Assembly (NCBI GenBank): GCA_047973235.1
Contig: JBKEBP010000029.1
Span: 1-64,000 of the forward strand
Reading direction: 5' to 3'
Length of the DNA stretch: 64,000 bases
Origin: Aequitasia sp047973235
GTDB lineage: Bacteria > Bacillota > Clostridia > Lachnospirales > Lachnospiraceae
The stretch's first letter is position 1. Each line of letters begins with the position of its first letter. Made by a program: the position numbers and the translations under genes. Shown here piece by piece: positions 18,080 to 28,209 of the stretch. A model generated the notes under the pieces. That model worked only from the letters and a program-made list of their open reading frames with translations. It had not been told where the DNA came from and did no database searches.

Positions 18080-19873
18080 TTACTTATATAACGGTCCAAA
18101 TGCAGCACACGCTCTATAGTCCTGCGCTTCTTTATCCATACCAAAAGCATTCCAACTAGCTGGTCTGAAAATCTTCTCTTTTGGTACATTGTGCATACAT
18201 ATAGGAATCCTAAGCATTGAGCATAACGTCATTACATCTGCACCTACATGACCGTAACTGATTGCTCCATGATTAGCTCCCCAGTTATTCATTACATCAT
18301 ATGCAGATGCAAACGCTCCTTCACTTGTTGTACGCGGCGCAAACCAAGTACAAGGCCATGTATAGTCCGTGCGCTTCCATATATGATCCGATACTTCATC
18401 CGGAAGTTTAACGGTATATCCTTCCACTAACTGCACAACCGGTCCGACCCCCTTTACGATATTTACACGAATCATCGTTACCGGCATTTCTGACTTGGTC
18501 ATAAATCTGGAAGAATAGCCACCTCCTCTGAAGTATCCCAGATCAGATGCATTCCATTGTGTTGCCTTCAGACAAGCTTCCATATCCACTTCGGTCATTT
18601 CCCAATATGGCTTCATAGTCGCATGACCATCTGCATCTTTTGCTTCTCCGCATGCATCCAGACAGGTTGCTCCAGAGTTGATCAAATGTATAAAACCACC
18701 AGCTTCTTTTGCCTTTCCTTCTAATTCATACCCTGTTGCTCTCTTAACTGCATCTGCCGTCCAGCAAGTTCTCACATCTGAAAACATTTGCGAACGATTG
18801 GTCAGTAGTTTTAGGAACAACATGCTGACGCCATTCAAAGTATCATTTTCTGTTGCTACAATATAGGGTTCTCTAGCTCCATTCCAATCGAAAGAAGTAT
18901 TCAGAACCGCTTCCGGATAATCTGCGTTTGGATAGAAATCTGTCCATTGTCTCTGTCCCTGAAATCCTGCTGCAATTGCGTTGTGCCCCAGTGCTTCTTC
19001 CTCTCTCCCTTCAGGTAAGTTTTCATTACCTTCCATTAAGTCTCTAATAATTAATGCACATTTTACTGTGAACTCCCAGTCCTCTTCTTTCTGTTCTACT
19101 GATTTCTGGGCATGGGACGGATTTTTGTCTAAACCTTCCGGACAGTTCTTCTTCGTCCAAGCCAATGCCTTTTGATATTCTTCTTCATCATATATCTTCT
19201 GTTCGATACGTCTGATTACCTCTACCTCATCCACAGATTCCACACGCATTCCTAAGTATTCCTCAAAAAAGTCCGGATCAATGCTTGAACCAGATATCCC
19301 CATGCAAGTCCCACCAATCTGAAGATAGCTTTTACCACGCATGGTGGCTGCTGCAACCGCGGCTTTACCAAAACGAAGAATTTTTTCTCGTACATCTTCA
19401 GGAATTCTGCTATCATCAGCTTCCTGAACATCAGCGCCATAGATACCGAAGGCCGGCAATCCCTTTCTGCCATGTGCAGCCAATACAGAGGCCAAATAAA
19501 CAGCACCAGGTCTCTCAGTCGCATTCAAGCCCCATACTGCCTTGATGGTCATGGGATCCATATCCATCGTTTCTGATCCATAACACCAGCAAGGTGTCAC
19601 GGAAAGTGTAATATCTACCCCCTCACTCTTGAACTGATCAGCACAAGCTGCTGCTTCTGCCACCCGTCCGATTGTAGAGTCCGCAATAACCACCTTCACC
19701 GGTTCCCCATTGGTATACTGAATATTTTCTTCCAGTAACTTCTTAGCCGCTTTAGCCATATTCATCGTCTGTTCTTCTAGAGAGCCTCTTACGTCCAACA
19801 TACCTCTTCTTGCATCAATAACAGGACGTATTCCAATCACTGGTGCTTTACCTATTAATCTTGATTTTCTCAT
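18080..19873 (-). CDS. fucI: L-fucose isomerase
   Basis: Converts L-fucose to L-fuculose in the cytoplasm with a manganese ion. The 597-residue length matches FucI. The residues matching the E. coli metal and catalytic set are present: Glu342 (ATENDTLNG), Asp366 (FSDVRTCW) and His535 (WGANHG). The N-terminal GIRPVIDARRGMLDVRG block is a clear family signature. It follows the FGGY kinase gene after 13 bp, with a terminator after it. Some FucI enzymes also take D-arabinose. Identity is among the surest in the window. Confidence 0.97.
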   Translation of the reverse strand: MRKSRLIGKAPVIGIRPVIDARRGMLDVRGSLEEQTMNMAKAAKKLLEENIQYTNGEPVKVVIADSTIGRVAEAAACADQFKSEGVDITLSVTPCWCYGSETMDMDPMTIKAVWGLNATERPGAVYLASVLAAHGRKGLPAFGIYGADVQEADDSRIPEDVREKILRFGKAAVAAATMRGKSYLQIGGTCMGISGSSIDPDFFEEYLGMRVESVDEVEVIRRIEQKIYDEEEYQKALAWTKKNCPEGLDKNPSHAQKSVEQKEEDWEFTVKCALIIRDLMEGNENLPEGREEEALGHNAIAAGFQGQRQWTDFYPNADYPEAVLNTSFDWNGAREPYIVATENDTLNGVSMLFLKLLTNRSQMFSDVRTCWTADAVKRATGYELEGKAKEAGGFIHLINSGATCLDACGEAKDADGHATMKPYWEMTEVDMEACLKATQWNASDLGYFRGGGYSSRFMTKSEMPVTMIRVNIVKGVGPVVQLVEGYTVKLPDEVSDHIWKRTDYTWPCTWFAPRTTSEGAFASAYDVMNNWGANHGAISYGHVGADVMTLCSMLRIPICMHNVPKEKIFRPASWNAFGMDKEAQDYRACAAFGPLYK

Positions 19874-19886
19874 TTTCTACCTCCTT

Positions 19887-21494
19887 TTATTTTAGGCAGT
19901 CAACTGCCATACTCTCTATTGCCAACCCTTTTGTATACTGTTGGATAAATATTTCAAAACCATCTACATCGTCTGCATCCGGTTCCACTGTATTACCTTT
20001 TTGCTCAGTAAACACATTTTCATTTAAATAATTAACCAGCGTTTCTCCTTTTTCTTTATTCTGCATATAGGAAGCCAAAATAGCAATTCCCCAGGCACCC
20101 CCTTCTCCAGCCGTATCCATAACTGACACCGGGCTGTTCACCGCGGCTGCCATGATCTGCTGACCAACTCCTTTGGTTTTAAAGAGACCGCCATGTCCTA
20201 GCATCAGTTCAACCTTAACTCCTTCTTCTTTAAGTAGAATATCAAGGCCTGTTTTTAAAGCTCCCAGTGAGGTATACAGATGCACCCGCATAAAGTTCGC
20301 CAAATTAAACTCACTGTTTGGGGTGCGAACAAACAAAGGTCGCCCTTCCTGGAGTCCGGTAATATGCTCGCCGGAATAATAGTTATACGCCAGTAGTCCA
20401 CCACAGTCTTTGTCCCCCTCCAAAGCTTTATTATAAAGGGTTCCAAATAACCTGCTCATATTCACATCCACACCAAAGGATTCCGCGAATTCCCTGAAAA
20501 TGCCGACCCATGCATTCAAGTCAGAGGTGCAGTTATTACAGTGCACCATCGCTACTAGGTCGCCTGCTGGTGTTGTCACCAGATCGATTTCCTCATGAAC
20601 TTTCTTCAGTTCATGCTCTAATACAATCATAGCAAACACACTAGTCCCTGCCGATACATTCCCTGTACGTTTTGCTACACTATTGGTGGCTGCCATTCCG
20701 GTTCCTGCATCCCCTTCCGGTGGACAAAGTGGAATTCCAGCTTTTAAAGTACCGGTCGGATCTAGTTTTCTAGCCCCCTCTTCACTCAGAATTCCGGCTT
20801 TTTCTCCTGCTGTCAGAACTTTTGGCATGATTTGCTGAAGCTTCCATGAATATCCTCTATCGGCTATTAGTGCATCGAACTTGGTTATCATTGTCTCATC
20901 AAACCTTTTTGTCCTCATATCGATTGGGAACATACCGGATGCTTCCCCCACTCCTAGAACTCTCTCCCCAGTCAACTGCCAGTGGATATAGCCCGCTAGG
21001 GTCGTAAAAAAGTCAACACGGGCCACATGGGGTTCCCGGTCCAGAATGGCCTGATACAAATGGGCTATACTGAAGCGCTGTGGAATATTATAGTGAAAAG
21101 CTTCGATTAGCTTCATAGATGCCTGCGCAGTTATTGTATTGCGCCATGTACGAAACGGTACCAGTAGCTCACCATTCTGGTCGAACGCCATATATCCATG
21201 CATCATTCCACTAATTCCAAATGAACCAACCTTTTTGAGCGTTACTCCGTATGTAGTCCTTACATTTTCCGCCAAATTCCGGTAGCAGTCCTGTACCCCC
21301 TGCCATACCGCCTCCAAACTATAAGTCCAAATTCCATCTTGATACTGGTTCTCCCAGTCATGGCTACCAGATGCGATGGGCTTGTTCTCGTCGTCTACTA
21401 GAACCGCTTTAATTCGGGTGGAGCCGAATTCGATACCCAGTGCTGTTCTCTCTTCTGCTACCAACTGTTTTATGTGCTCAACATTCATTGACAT
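19887..21494 (-). CDS. FGGY-family carbohydrate kinase (fuculokinase/ribulokinase-like)
   Basis: A 535-residue FGGY kinase. Landmarks: GIEFGSTRIKAVLVD at about 20-34, GISGMMHGYMAFD near 95, PPEGDAGTGMAA containing the catalytic Asp, GNVSAGTSVFAMIV for phosphate binding and LGHGGLFKTKGVGQQ in the C-terminal lobe. It is longer than E. coli FucK and resembles the kinases that sit beside arabinose or fucose isomerases in Clostridia. It is the first gene of the unit with fucI and is divergent from an AraC regulator. It most probably phosphorylates L-fuculose or L-ribulose. A second kinase nearby (15094-16578) could share that role. Confidence 0.85.
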   Translation of the reverse strand: MSMNVEHIKQLVAEERTALGIEFGSTRIKAVLVDDENKPIASGSHDWENQYQDGIWTYSLEAVWQGVQDCYRNLAENVRTTYGVTLKKVGSFGISGMMHGYMAFDQNGELLVPFRTWRNTITAQASMKLIEAFHYNIPQRFSIAHLYQAILDREPHVARVDFFTTLAGYIHWQLTGERVLGVGEASGMFPIDMRTKRFDETMITKFDALIADRGYSWKLQQIMPKVLTAGEKAGILSEEGARKLDPTGTLKAGIPLCPPEGDAGTGMAATNSVAKRTGNVSAGTSVFAMIVLEHELKKVHEEIDLVTTPAGDLVAMVHCNNCTSDLNAWVGIFREFAESFGVDVNMSRLFGTLYNKALEGDKDCGGLLAYNYYSGEHITGLQEGRPLFVRTPNSEFNLANFMRVHLYTSLGALKTGLDILLKEEGVKVELMLGHGGLFKTKGVGQQIMAAAVNSPVSVMDTAGEGGAWGIAILASYMQNKEKGETLVNYLNENVFTEQKGNTVEPDADDVDGFEIFIQQYTKGLAIESMAVDCLK

Positions 21495-21521
21495 TTCTCC
21501 TCTTTTTATTTGATTATATTA

Positions 21522-21551
21522 TTGATATCAACTGTTTTATTGTGGTATAAT
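21522..21551 (+). promoter_or_regulatory. Promoter of the AraC regulator gene
   Basis: TTGATA (21522-21527), 18-bp spacer, extended -10 TGG-TATAAT (21546-21551), about 80 nt before the regulator's start. The -35 overlaps a 10-bp palindrome TTGATATCAA (21522-21531), a possible operator. It lies between the divergent kinase and regulator genes, so it may control both. Confidence 0.7.
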
Positions 21552-21634
21552 AGTAAAAAATATGAGAATCGTAACATTTTCAGTAAGATATAGTCAAATT
21601 GCAGCTGAGATGCAAAATGAGGTAAATAATAAAT

Positions 21635-22501
21635 ATGAGATACCTAGAATATGTCGAAAATCAAAAGCACGGAACCGCCGATTTTCCATTAGCTTTTTAT
21701 CATCTGTCACCAACCCATCCACGTTATGAAATGTCTTATCACTGGCATATCGAATGTGAGCTGATTCGTATTCTACTGGGTGAATTATTACTGGATATTG
21801 ACAACGTAACACTTACAGCCAAAGCTGGTGACGTGATTTATATAGAAGGTGGTGCTCTCCACGGCGGCGTTCCGGATAATTGTGCCTACGAATGTATTGT
21901 CTTTCACCGGGAAGATCTCCTGCTGGGAAACCGAACTAGTGAAAAACTGCTACAGAAGCTTGATCAGAATACCGTGAAGATACAACATTTTTTTGGCAAT
22001 GAATATCCAGACACAAAAAAAATCGTGTGGGATATGTTCGATAAATATCGCGAGCGAAGGGAAGGGTACGAACTGGCTATCATTGGGCAGATTTATAAAT
22101 TCTATGCAAATGTTTTGGAACATCATTATTATACCCATTCTTTCAATATGACCAAACAGAATACTCGCCAGATTAGGCAGCTCAAAGATGCTCTTAAGCT
22201 GATTGAATCCTCCTATAATAATAATATTTCTTTAAAGGAACTGGCTAAAGCTGCGCAGATGAGCGAGAAATATTTTTGTAAATTTTTTAAAAGCATGACC
22301 CATAAGACTCCTATTGATTATCTGAATAACTATCGTATCGAACGTGCCTGCTTTGAGTTGTCGGCGACCGACAACTCGGTCACCGAGATTGCTCTTAACT
22401 GCGGATTTAATGACATCAGCTATTTTATATCTACCTTCAAGAAATACAAGGGGACAACTCCGAAAAAGTATTTGAGTTATACGTTTGATTCTAACCAATA
22501 A
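21635..22501 (+). CDS. AraC-family transcriptional regulator
   Basis: A 288-residue regulator with an N-terminal cupin-type ligand-binding domain (about 10-150; YHWHIECELIRILLGE and GDVIYIEGGALHG) and two C-terminal helix-turn-helix motifs (about 190-288; ISLKELAKAAQMSEKYFCKFF and NSVTEIALNCGFNDISYF). It is divergent from the kinase-fucI unit across 140 bp and is the natural candidate to control it in response to a sugar (inference). It converges on the end of the 22.5-36 kb operon. Confidence 0.92.
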   Translation: MRYLEYVENQKHGTADFPLAFYHLSPTHPRYEMSYHWHIECELIRILLGELLLDIDNVTLTAKAGDVIYIEGGALHGGVPDNCAYECIVFHREDLLLGNRTSEKLLQKLDQNTVKIQHFFGNEYPDTKKIVWDMFDKYRERREGYELAIIGQIYKFYANVLEHHYYTHSFNMTKQNTRQIRQLKDALKLIESSYNNNISLKELAKAAQMSEKYFCKFFKSMTHKTPIDYLNNYRIERACFELSATDNSVTEIALNCGFNDISYFISTFKKYKGTTPKKYLSYTFDSNQ

Positions 22502-22554
22502 ATGTACCCACTTCCCCGCGATATAGAAAAGGACCATTTTAGATTCATTCGCCA

Positions 22555-23406
22555 CTAATATTTACTATCACACATACACATTAGGATGGAGTCTTTTACT
22601 GCCTCTTTCATCGATTCTTTTCCAACTCTTTGAATGTCCATCAGACCTAGCTCCTCAGGATTCCGACTCATAAAATTATACATTGAACTAATATAGTTTT
22701 TCCTTAAAATCGTACTAAAATTAACTTTAGCAATGCCCATCCTAATTGCTTCCTTGATTTGTTTGCATGGTATTCCGGTTCCTCCGTGTAGCACTAATGG
22801 TATTTTTACCAAATCTGTAATTTCCTTTAATCGCTCAAAATCCATCTTGGGCTCCATTTCATAAAACCCATGAGCATTACCAATTGCTACCGCTAGACAA
22901 TCTATACCAGTCTCATCCACTAATCTCTTAGCATCATGCGGATCTGTTAAGTAGGCTTTTTCTAATTTCCCACCCATTTCATCATTTTGGCCAATAGTGC
23001 CGATTTCTCCTTCCACCGTTACCCCAACTGACTGAGCCATCTCCACTACTTTCTTTAGATTACTGATGTTTTCATCCAACGGGAGCAAAGAACCATCATA
23101 CATAATGCTGGTAAATCCGCCCTGTACACAGCGTACTGTATCTTCATATGTAGCACCGTGATCCAGATGAATAGCCGCCCTTACTTTCTTGCCTCGTCCT
23201 AATTCTTCTATCATGTTGACTAGCGTTTTAGGTGAAGAATAATAAGCTTCTAGCCAGTGGGCCTGGAAAATAACAGGTGCCTTCATTTCTTCTGCTTGCT
23301 CCATCACACCCTGAGCGGTTTCTAAATTGCATACATTAAATGCTGGTACGGCATAATGCCCTGCTTGAGCATCTGTTAACAGTTCTTTCATTGTAACTAA
23401 TTCCAT
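22555..23406 (-). CDS. Class II fructose/tagatose-bisphosphate-type aldolase
   Basis: A 283-residue zinc-dependent ketose-bisphosphate aldolase (FbaA/GatY/KbaY family). Motifs in order: HLDHGATYEDT (catalytic Asp and zinc His), MYDGS, EGEIGTIG, a zinc His in GNAHGFY and LVLHGGTGI near the phosphate site. It is the last gene of the CUT2-linked operon. A second family member lies 6 kb upstream in the same operon, so the two probably act on different phosphorylated ketoses. Confidence 0.88.
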   Translation of the reverse strand: MELVTMKELLTDAQAGHYAVPAFNVCNLETAQGVMEQAEEMKAPVIFQAHWLEAYYSSPKTLVNMIEELGRGKKVRAAIHLDHGATYEDTVRCVQGGFTSIMYDGSLLPLDENISNLKKVVEMAQSVGVTVEGEIGTIGQNDEMGGKLEKAYLTDPHDAKRLVDETGIDCLAVAIGNAHGFYEMEPKMDFERLKEITDLVKIPLVLHGGTGIPCKQIKEAIRMGIAKVNFSTILRKNYISSMYNFMSRNPEELGLMDIQRVGKESMKEAVKDSILMCMCDSKY

Positions 23407-23427
23407 TTTATTCCTCCGTCATTTCGT

Positions 23428-24390
23428 TCAATCATTCCATTGCTCCCTGACCTGGTCCATAATTCTCATCATCTCAACACTTTCAGCACGCGTCATCTCT
23501 TCACACTCTTTATATCCTTTTTCCAATGCGTTCTTCACAGCTATAAGTTCATACTCATACCCGCTAATCTGCTTTGGCACAGACATATTTTTAATCAAAA
23601 CGTTTTTCGCATTATATATCTTTAATGTCTTAATGTTGTTGATATTATCTGCAACTATGTAGCCTTTAGTGCCATAAATAACACCGCTTCGATCTGTAGT
23701 GTTAATAATACTACTATGTAATGTTGCCAGCTGACCCTTTTTATATTTTAAACAAATAACATTCGCTGCATCTACACCGGTTTGATATTGTTTACATAAA
23801 GAATGAACCATTTCTATTTCTGTTCCAAGAAACATACAAGAAAAGGTTAGCGCATATATTCCCACATCCAGCAATGCTCCGCCTGCCAGCTCTGGATCAA
23901 CAATTCTCTGCATATGCTTGACATTATTTCCCATATTAGCATTGATACTAACAATCTCGCCTATTGTTCCTTCACAAATAATCCCTTTAATTATTTTTAC
24001 AGAAGGCATGAATCTTGTCCACATGCCTTCTGTGAGCAAAACATCGTTTACTTTGGATGCCTCCACCAGTTTTTCCGCTTGTTTCGCATTTACAGTAAAA
24101 GCTTTCTCTACCAATACAGGTTTATTATGAGATAAACAATTCATTGCTTCATCAAAATGACAGGAATTAGGTGTTGCAATATAAACCAATTCCACCCCTT
24201 CATCTTGAATCATCTGTTCATATGAACCATATGCTTTTAGAAATTCATACTCCTTCTTGAATACCTCTGCACTTTCCATGTTTCTGGATGCAATTGCATA
24301 GCACTCCATACCCTCTATTTGACTTATTGTCTGTGCCATCTTGGACGCAATATTACCTGTACCGATAATTCCTACTTTCATATAAGACAA
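23428..24390 (-). CDS. Gfo/Idh/MocA-family oxidoreductase
   Basis: A 320-residue NAD(P)-dependent dehydrogenase. The N-terminal Rossmann motif is GIIGTGNIAS. The family's EKP motif appears as VEKAF, which keeps the lysine. The C-terminal half supplies the substrate site (GGALLDVGIYALTF). Substrates in this family are sugars, polyols or cyclitols; here probably a sugar intermediate of the neighbouring pathway. It overlaps the DapA-like gene by 13 bp. Confidence 0.88.
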   Translation of the reverse strand: MSYMKVGIIGTGNIASKMAQTISQIEGMECYAIASRNMESAEVFKKEYEFLKAYGSYEQMIQDEGVELVYIATPNSCHFDEAMNCLSHNKPVLVEKAFTVNAKQAEKLVEASKVNDVLLTEGMWTRFMPSVKIIKGIICEGTIGEIVSINANMGNNVKHMQRIVDPELAGGALLDVGIYALTFSCMFLGTEIEMVHSLCKQYQTGVDAANVICLKYKKGQLATLHSSIINTTDRSGVIYGTKGYIVADNINNIKTLKIYNAKNVLIKNMSVPKQISGYEYELIAVKNALEKGYKECEEMTRAESVEMMRIMDQVREQWND

Positions 24391-25259
24391 CCATTCTTTT
24401 CTAAAACTTTTTCAAGTTGACTGATTTCCTCATTGCTCAACGACAGAAAAGGCTTCCGACATACGCCGCAATTAATACCCTGCATCCTTAAGGCTGCTTT
24501 GATGCCTTTAAAGACTCCGATTCTACCCAACACTTCAATAACTTCATTCACCTGACCCTGAACCTTAAGCGCCGCTTCCTTATCAGCCTTCTCAAACAAC
24601 TCTGTTATTTTTATAAACTTTTCAGCCATGAAGTTGAAGGTACTTCCAATAGCCGCTGTAGCACCCACCGCATAAGCAGGCAGAAACAACTCATCATGTC
24701 CGATAAATACAGTCTTTTCCGGATGCATTTCAATTACTCGCTGCATTTGAAACAAATCATAGCTGGTATGTTTCATTCCAACAATTTTTTCATTTGCGAA
24801 TAATCTGTTAATATCATTTGTCGAAAACTTCACACCTGACATTGCCGGAATATTATATATGATTGTTGGAATATCAACCGAATCCGCTAAATCATTATAG
24901 TATTGAATATATTCCTGCATACCAAAGCTAAAATAAAACGGAGGAACCGATGATATCGCTGAAATACCGTGAGCCTGCGCATGTCTTGCTAACTCTATTC
25001 CATGTTCTGTAGCAAAAATTCCTATATTGGCAATAACATCTACACGTTCCTTTACGATGTCTGTAACGATTGCTACAACTTGTTTTCTCTCTGTCGGGGA
25101 AAGCAAATAGGATTCACCGGTGCTTCCTCCAATATAAAACCCACTAACCCCTTTTTCAATATTCCGTTCGATAACCATTTCTAACCCTTTGATATCTATC
25201 TTTCCCACTTCATCAAAAGGAGTAATTAATGCCGGATAAATACCTTTAAATGTCTTCAT
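24378..25259 (-). CDS. DapA/NanA-family Schiff-base lyase
   Basis: A 293-residue TIM-barrel aldolase of the dihydrodipicolinate synthase/N-acetylneuraminate lyase family. GSTGES sits at 45-50, the catalytic tyrosine is Tyr135 in IIYNIPA and the Schiff-base lysine is Lys163 in GMKHTS. The GSTGE and KHTS motifs lean to the NanA or 2-keto-3-deoxy-sugar-acid branch rather than true DapA. With the enolase-superfamily dehydratase upstream it could split a 2-keto-3-deoxy acid to pyruvate and an aldehyde, which the adjacent aldehyde dehydrogenase would oxidise (inference). Confidence 0.87.
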   Translation of the reverse strand: MKTFKGIYPALITPFDEVGKIDIKGLEMVIERNIEKGVSGFYIGGSTGESYLLSPTERKQVVAIVTDIVKERVDVIANIGIFATEHGIELARHAQAHGISAISSVPPFYFSFGMQEYIQYYNDLADSVDIPTIIYNIPAMSGVKFSTNDINRLFANEKIVGMKHTSYDLFQMQRVIEMHPEKTVFIGHDELFLPAYAVGATAAIGSTFNFMAEKFIKITELFEKADKEAALKVQGQVNEVIEVLGRIGVFKGIKAALRMQGINCGVCRKPFLSLSNEEISQLEKVLEKNGCLI

Positions 25260-25273
25260 GATCTATCTCCTTG

Positions 25274-26734
25274 TTATCTGGACTCATTATATTTCTTCAT
25301 TGCATAACGAAAAATAATAGATTTCTCTTGTGTTACCTCCTCTAATACCGAAGACATACACTCTCTGCTGTTTCCACTCATCTTCTTTCCGCCACCGAAT
25401 GGTAATTCCTGTGCTCTGAATCCGCCTGAGCCATTGATTGCCACCATTCCAGCTCTTAAGCTTCCCGCTACTTTCATCGCATCCTGGAAGTTTTCAGTAA
25501 TTACACCTGAACTCAGACCATAACTGGATGCTTCTGCAATCTCAATTGCTTCATCAAGGGTCTCGAATTCAATAATTGGAAACAAAGGACCAAACACTTC
25601 CATGTCCTTGGCAATATCCATATCTATCGTCACATTATCCAAAATAGTTGGATCATAATATGCCCCATTTCGATTGCCACCGTATACTAGCCGGGCCCCT
25701 TGAGCAATAGTATGCTCGACCTGCTTCTCCACCTCAATTGCCGCCGCTTCACTAATCAAGGTGCCATAATCTGTTTCTATATCAAACAGATTGCCTGTTT
25801 TCACAGTCTTTAAACGTTCTTCAATCAAACGTTTCACAAACTCTTCCTTAATAGATTTGTGCACAATAAACCGTTTCGCTCCGGAACAGCACTGTCCTGC
25901 GTTTCTGGTTTTGTCGCCTGTCTCGTTGACAGCAAGATCCAAATCAGCATCAGCGCATATAATAAGCGGGTCATTTCCACCCAGCTCGAATTTGTAATCA
26001 GTCAAATTCTTTGCTGCTTTAGTTGCAATTTCTATACCCGCTGACACTCCTCCTGTCAGGTTAACCTGCGCTAATGCTGGATTTTCTACAATCCAATTTC
26101 CCACTTTAGAACCTCTTCCTGTAATACACTGTACTACAGAAGGTGTTACACCAGCCTCTACTAATAGGCCCATTAGTTTTAATACAGTCATCGGATTAGC
26201 TGTTGCCGGCTTTACAACAATAGCATTTCCTGCCATCAACGCCGGGCCAGCTTTAAATGCCCACAATGCAGCCGGAAAATTAAACGGTACAATACAAGCA
26301 ATCACGCCTAATGGCTCGTGAATTGTTACCTGAAGGTCATTATCGTAACCACCTTCTATTCCCATTGGCATGGTTTTGCCATAATGGTGCTTTACAATTT
26401 CAATAGAACTCTCAAAAGTCATATATACCGAATCCAGCTCCCCATAGGAATCAAAAATCGGCTTACCCGTTTCCAATGTAAGTGTCCTTGCCAAATCGTC
26501 CCTGTTAGTTTTTAAAAGCTCCAAATATCTTCTCAGAATAACTGCGCGTTCCCGTATGATTATTTTGTTCCATTCCCTTTGTCCTTTTACCGCATCCGCA
26601 ATCGCATTATCCACATCCTCTTTGGTTGCAGATGGTACGGAATCCAGCAGTTCGCCGTTATAAGGATTAACTACATCAATCATTTCCTTTTTCGCTGCAT
26701 CTACCCAGTTCCCACTAATTAACATTCTCATCAC
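25274..26734 (-). CDS. NAD(P)-dependent aldehyde dehydrogenase
   Basis: A 486-residue ALDH. Visible residues: the catalytic-Asn region IVPFNFPAALW, general-base Glu in FELGGNDP, catalytic Cys in GQCCSGAKRF and the C-terminal ELPFGGGKKMSG. It overlaps the FGGY kinase gene upstream by 20 bp. Succinate-semialdehyde, lactaldehyde or glycolaldehyde are plausible substrates given the aldolases around it. A paralogue with the same C-terminal motif lies at 40072-41523. Confidence 0.9.
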   Translation of the reverse strand: MMRMLISGNWVDAAKKEMIDVVNPYNGELLDSVPSATKEDVDNAIADAVKGQREWNKIIIRERAVILRRYLELLKTNRDDLARTLTLETGKPIFDSYGELDSVYMTFESSIEIVKHHYGKTMPMGIEGGYDNDLQVTIHEPLGVIACIVPFNFPAALWAFKAGPALMAGNAIVVKPATANPMTVLKLMGLLVEAGVTPSVVQCITGRGSKVGNWIVENPALAQVNLTGGVSAGIEIATKAAKNLTDYKFELGGNDPLIICADADLDLAVNETGDKTRNAGQCCSGAKRFIVHKSIKEEFVKRLIEERLKTVKTGNLFDIETDYGTLISEAAAIEVEKQVEHTIAQGARLVYGGNRNGAYYDPTILDNVTIDMDIAKDMEVFGPLFPIIEFETLDEAIEIAEASSYGLSSGVITENFQDAMKVAGSLRAGMVAINGSGGFRAQELPFGGGKKMSGNSRECMSSVLEEVTQEKSIIFRYAMKKYNESR

Positions 26735-28196
26735 TAATTTCCCTCCTGAATAAGTTAATTTTGTCCATATATTTTTTATATTTTATTTGATACTTCTCAG
26801 CAAACTCTTTATCAGGCGTAAACCGCTCTCCTATCTGAACCATATGGTCAATTGCCTGGTCAAACCCTTCGTAGTAGTGAATACCTACCGCTGCAATAAT
26901 CGCTGCACCTACCGATGACACTTCTGGATTTACTACCCGCTGCACTTCTTTTTGCAGTAAATTAGCTTTAAACTGAAGCCACTTATCTGAGCTGGATCCT
27001 CCTCCGCCACTTCTTATACCTTCAAATCGAGCTCCATTAATATGCTCCATTTCATCAACAATTCCTTTGAGTTTAAAAGTAATACCTTCTATAATAGCCT
27101 GATAAATATCCTGTTCGCCGGTTGTCCTGTTCATACCATCAAAGGAAAATCCCTGTTTATCATTATTGGCTAAAAACAGCAGGTCCCCTGTTCCGTCATA
27201 AGATATTGCTTCTTCCATGTATTGGAACAGATTATCAGAATCTTTCGAAATTTTCTGTTTGAACCAATCAATATAGGAGCCTGCAATACTGGAACCATTA
27301 ATCAGCATACTCTCCTTTGTCAGTCCACAGCCAAACTCTACCGCCGGATGCTTTGTCTGCCAATCAGATCCTTTCGAAAAGTTTCCAACCATTTCATAAG
27401 TGCCGGAGACATTACCTATAAATGAACTTCCATCCGGATTAATTCCAAGACCTAAAAAACCACACTCCGAATCATGAGCCCCCAACACCACCGGTATTTC
27501 ATAAGGAAGTGCTACATTCCCAAAGGATTTTATGTTCCCTACAATCACCGTCGAATCAGCAATACCTTCTCCCAATTTAGACGCTCCTAAGCCTATTTCC
27601 CTAAGTATTTCCTGCGACCATTCCTTTTTGTTGATATCAAGCAGCATCTTTCTGTTCGCCAACGTATAATCAGTATACAAGGGCAGACCTAATTTACTTA
27701 GAATGAATTCCTGTATATTCAGAAAATGTCTAGTCTGGCAATATACATCCGGCTGATGGTCTTTTATCCATAATATTTTTGAACACACAAGCATTGCAAA
27801 ACATGGGCTACCTGTTATTTCACGAAAGTTCTCTTTCCCAATCTTACGCTCCAAATATACTGCTTCTTCTTGTGCTCTAGTATCAAACGCCATAATCATG
27901 TGATCAATAGGATTATACTTCTCATCTGTCATAATCAGACTGTCACCGAAGTAAGAAAAACTTATGCACTCAACCGAATGCTCTTCCTTTACTAAGGGTA
28001 GAATTTGAGCAACTGTTTTCTGTGTACTTTCCCATAATAAGGAAGGATTCATTTCTGATTTTCCTGCACTAGTTTTAATCCATTGGTTCTTAATTGAAAC
28101 GCTCTGAATCACTTTTCCTGTTCTCAAATCAACAAGATTTGAGCGGATATTTGATGTTCCTAAATCCAAGACCAGTATGGTTTTATTCTTATCCAT
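26715..28196 (-). CDS. FGGY-family carbohydrate kinase
   Basis: A 493-residue kinase. The start at 28196 follows AGAGGTGGCGGC; an earlier ATG lacks a ribosome binding site. Landmarks: VLDLGTSNIRSNLVD at about 8-22, a catalytic Asp in VLGAHDSECG, GNVSGTYEMVG and RSGGGGSSSDKWLQFKA in the C-terminal lobe. It belongs with xylulokinase-like or YgcE-like FGGY proteins. Its place between the 2-hydroxyacid dehydrogenase and aldehyde dehydrogenase genes suggests it phosphorylates a sugar acid or ketose in that route. I cannot assign the substrate. Confidence 0.86.
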   Translation of the reverse strand: MDKNKTILVLDLGTSNIRSNLVDLRTGKVIQSVSIKNQWIKTSAGKSEMNPSLLWESTQKTVAQILPLVKEEHSVECISFSYFGDSLIMTDEKYNPIDHMIMAFDTRAQEEAVYLERKIGKENFREITGSPCFAMLVCSKILWIKDHQPDVYCQTRHFLNIQEFILSKLGLPLYTDYTLANRKMLLDINKKEWSQEILREIGLGASKLGEGIADSTVIVGNIKSFGNVALPYEIPVVLGAHDSECGFLGLGINPDGSSFIGNVSGTYEMVGNFSKGSDWQTKHPAVEFGCGLTKESMLINGSSIAGSYIDWFKQKISKDSDNLFQYMEEAISYDGTGDLLFLANNDKQGFSFDGMNRTTGEQDIYQAIIEGITFKLKGIVDEMEHINGARFEGIRSGGGGSSSDKWLQFKANLLQKEVQRVVNPEVSSVGAAIIAAVGIHYYEGFDQAIDHMVQIGERFTPDKEFAEKYQIKYKKYMDKINLFRREISDENVN

Positions 28197-28209
28197 GCCG
28201 CCACCTCTG

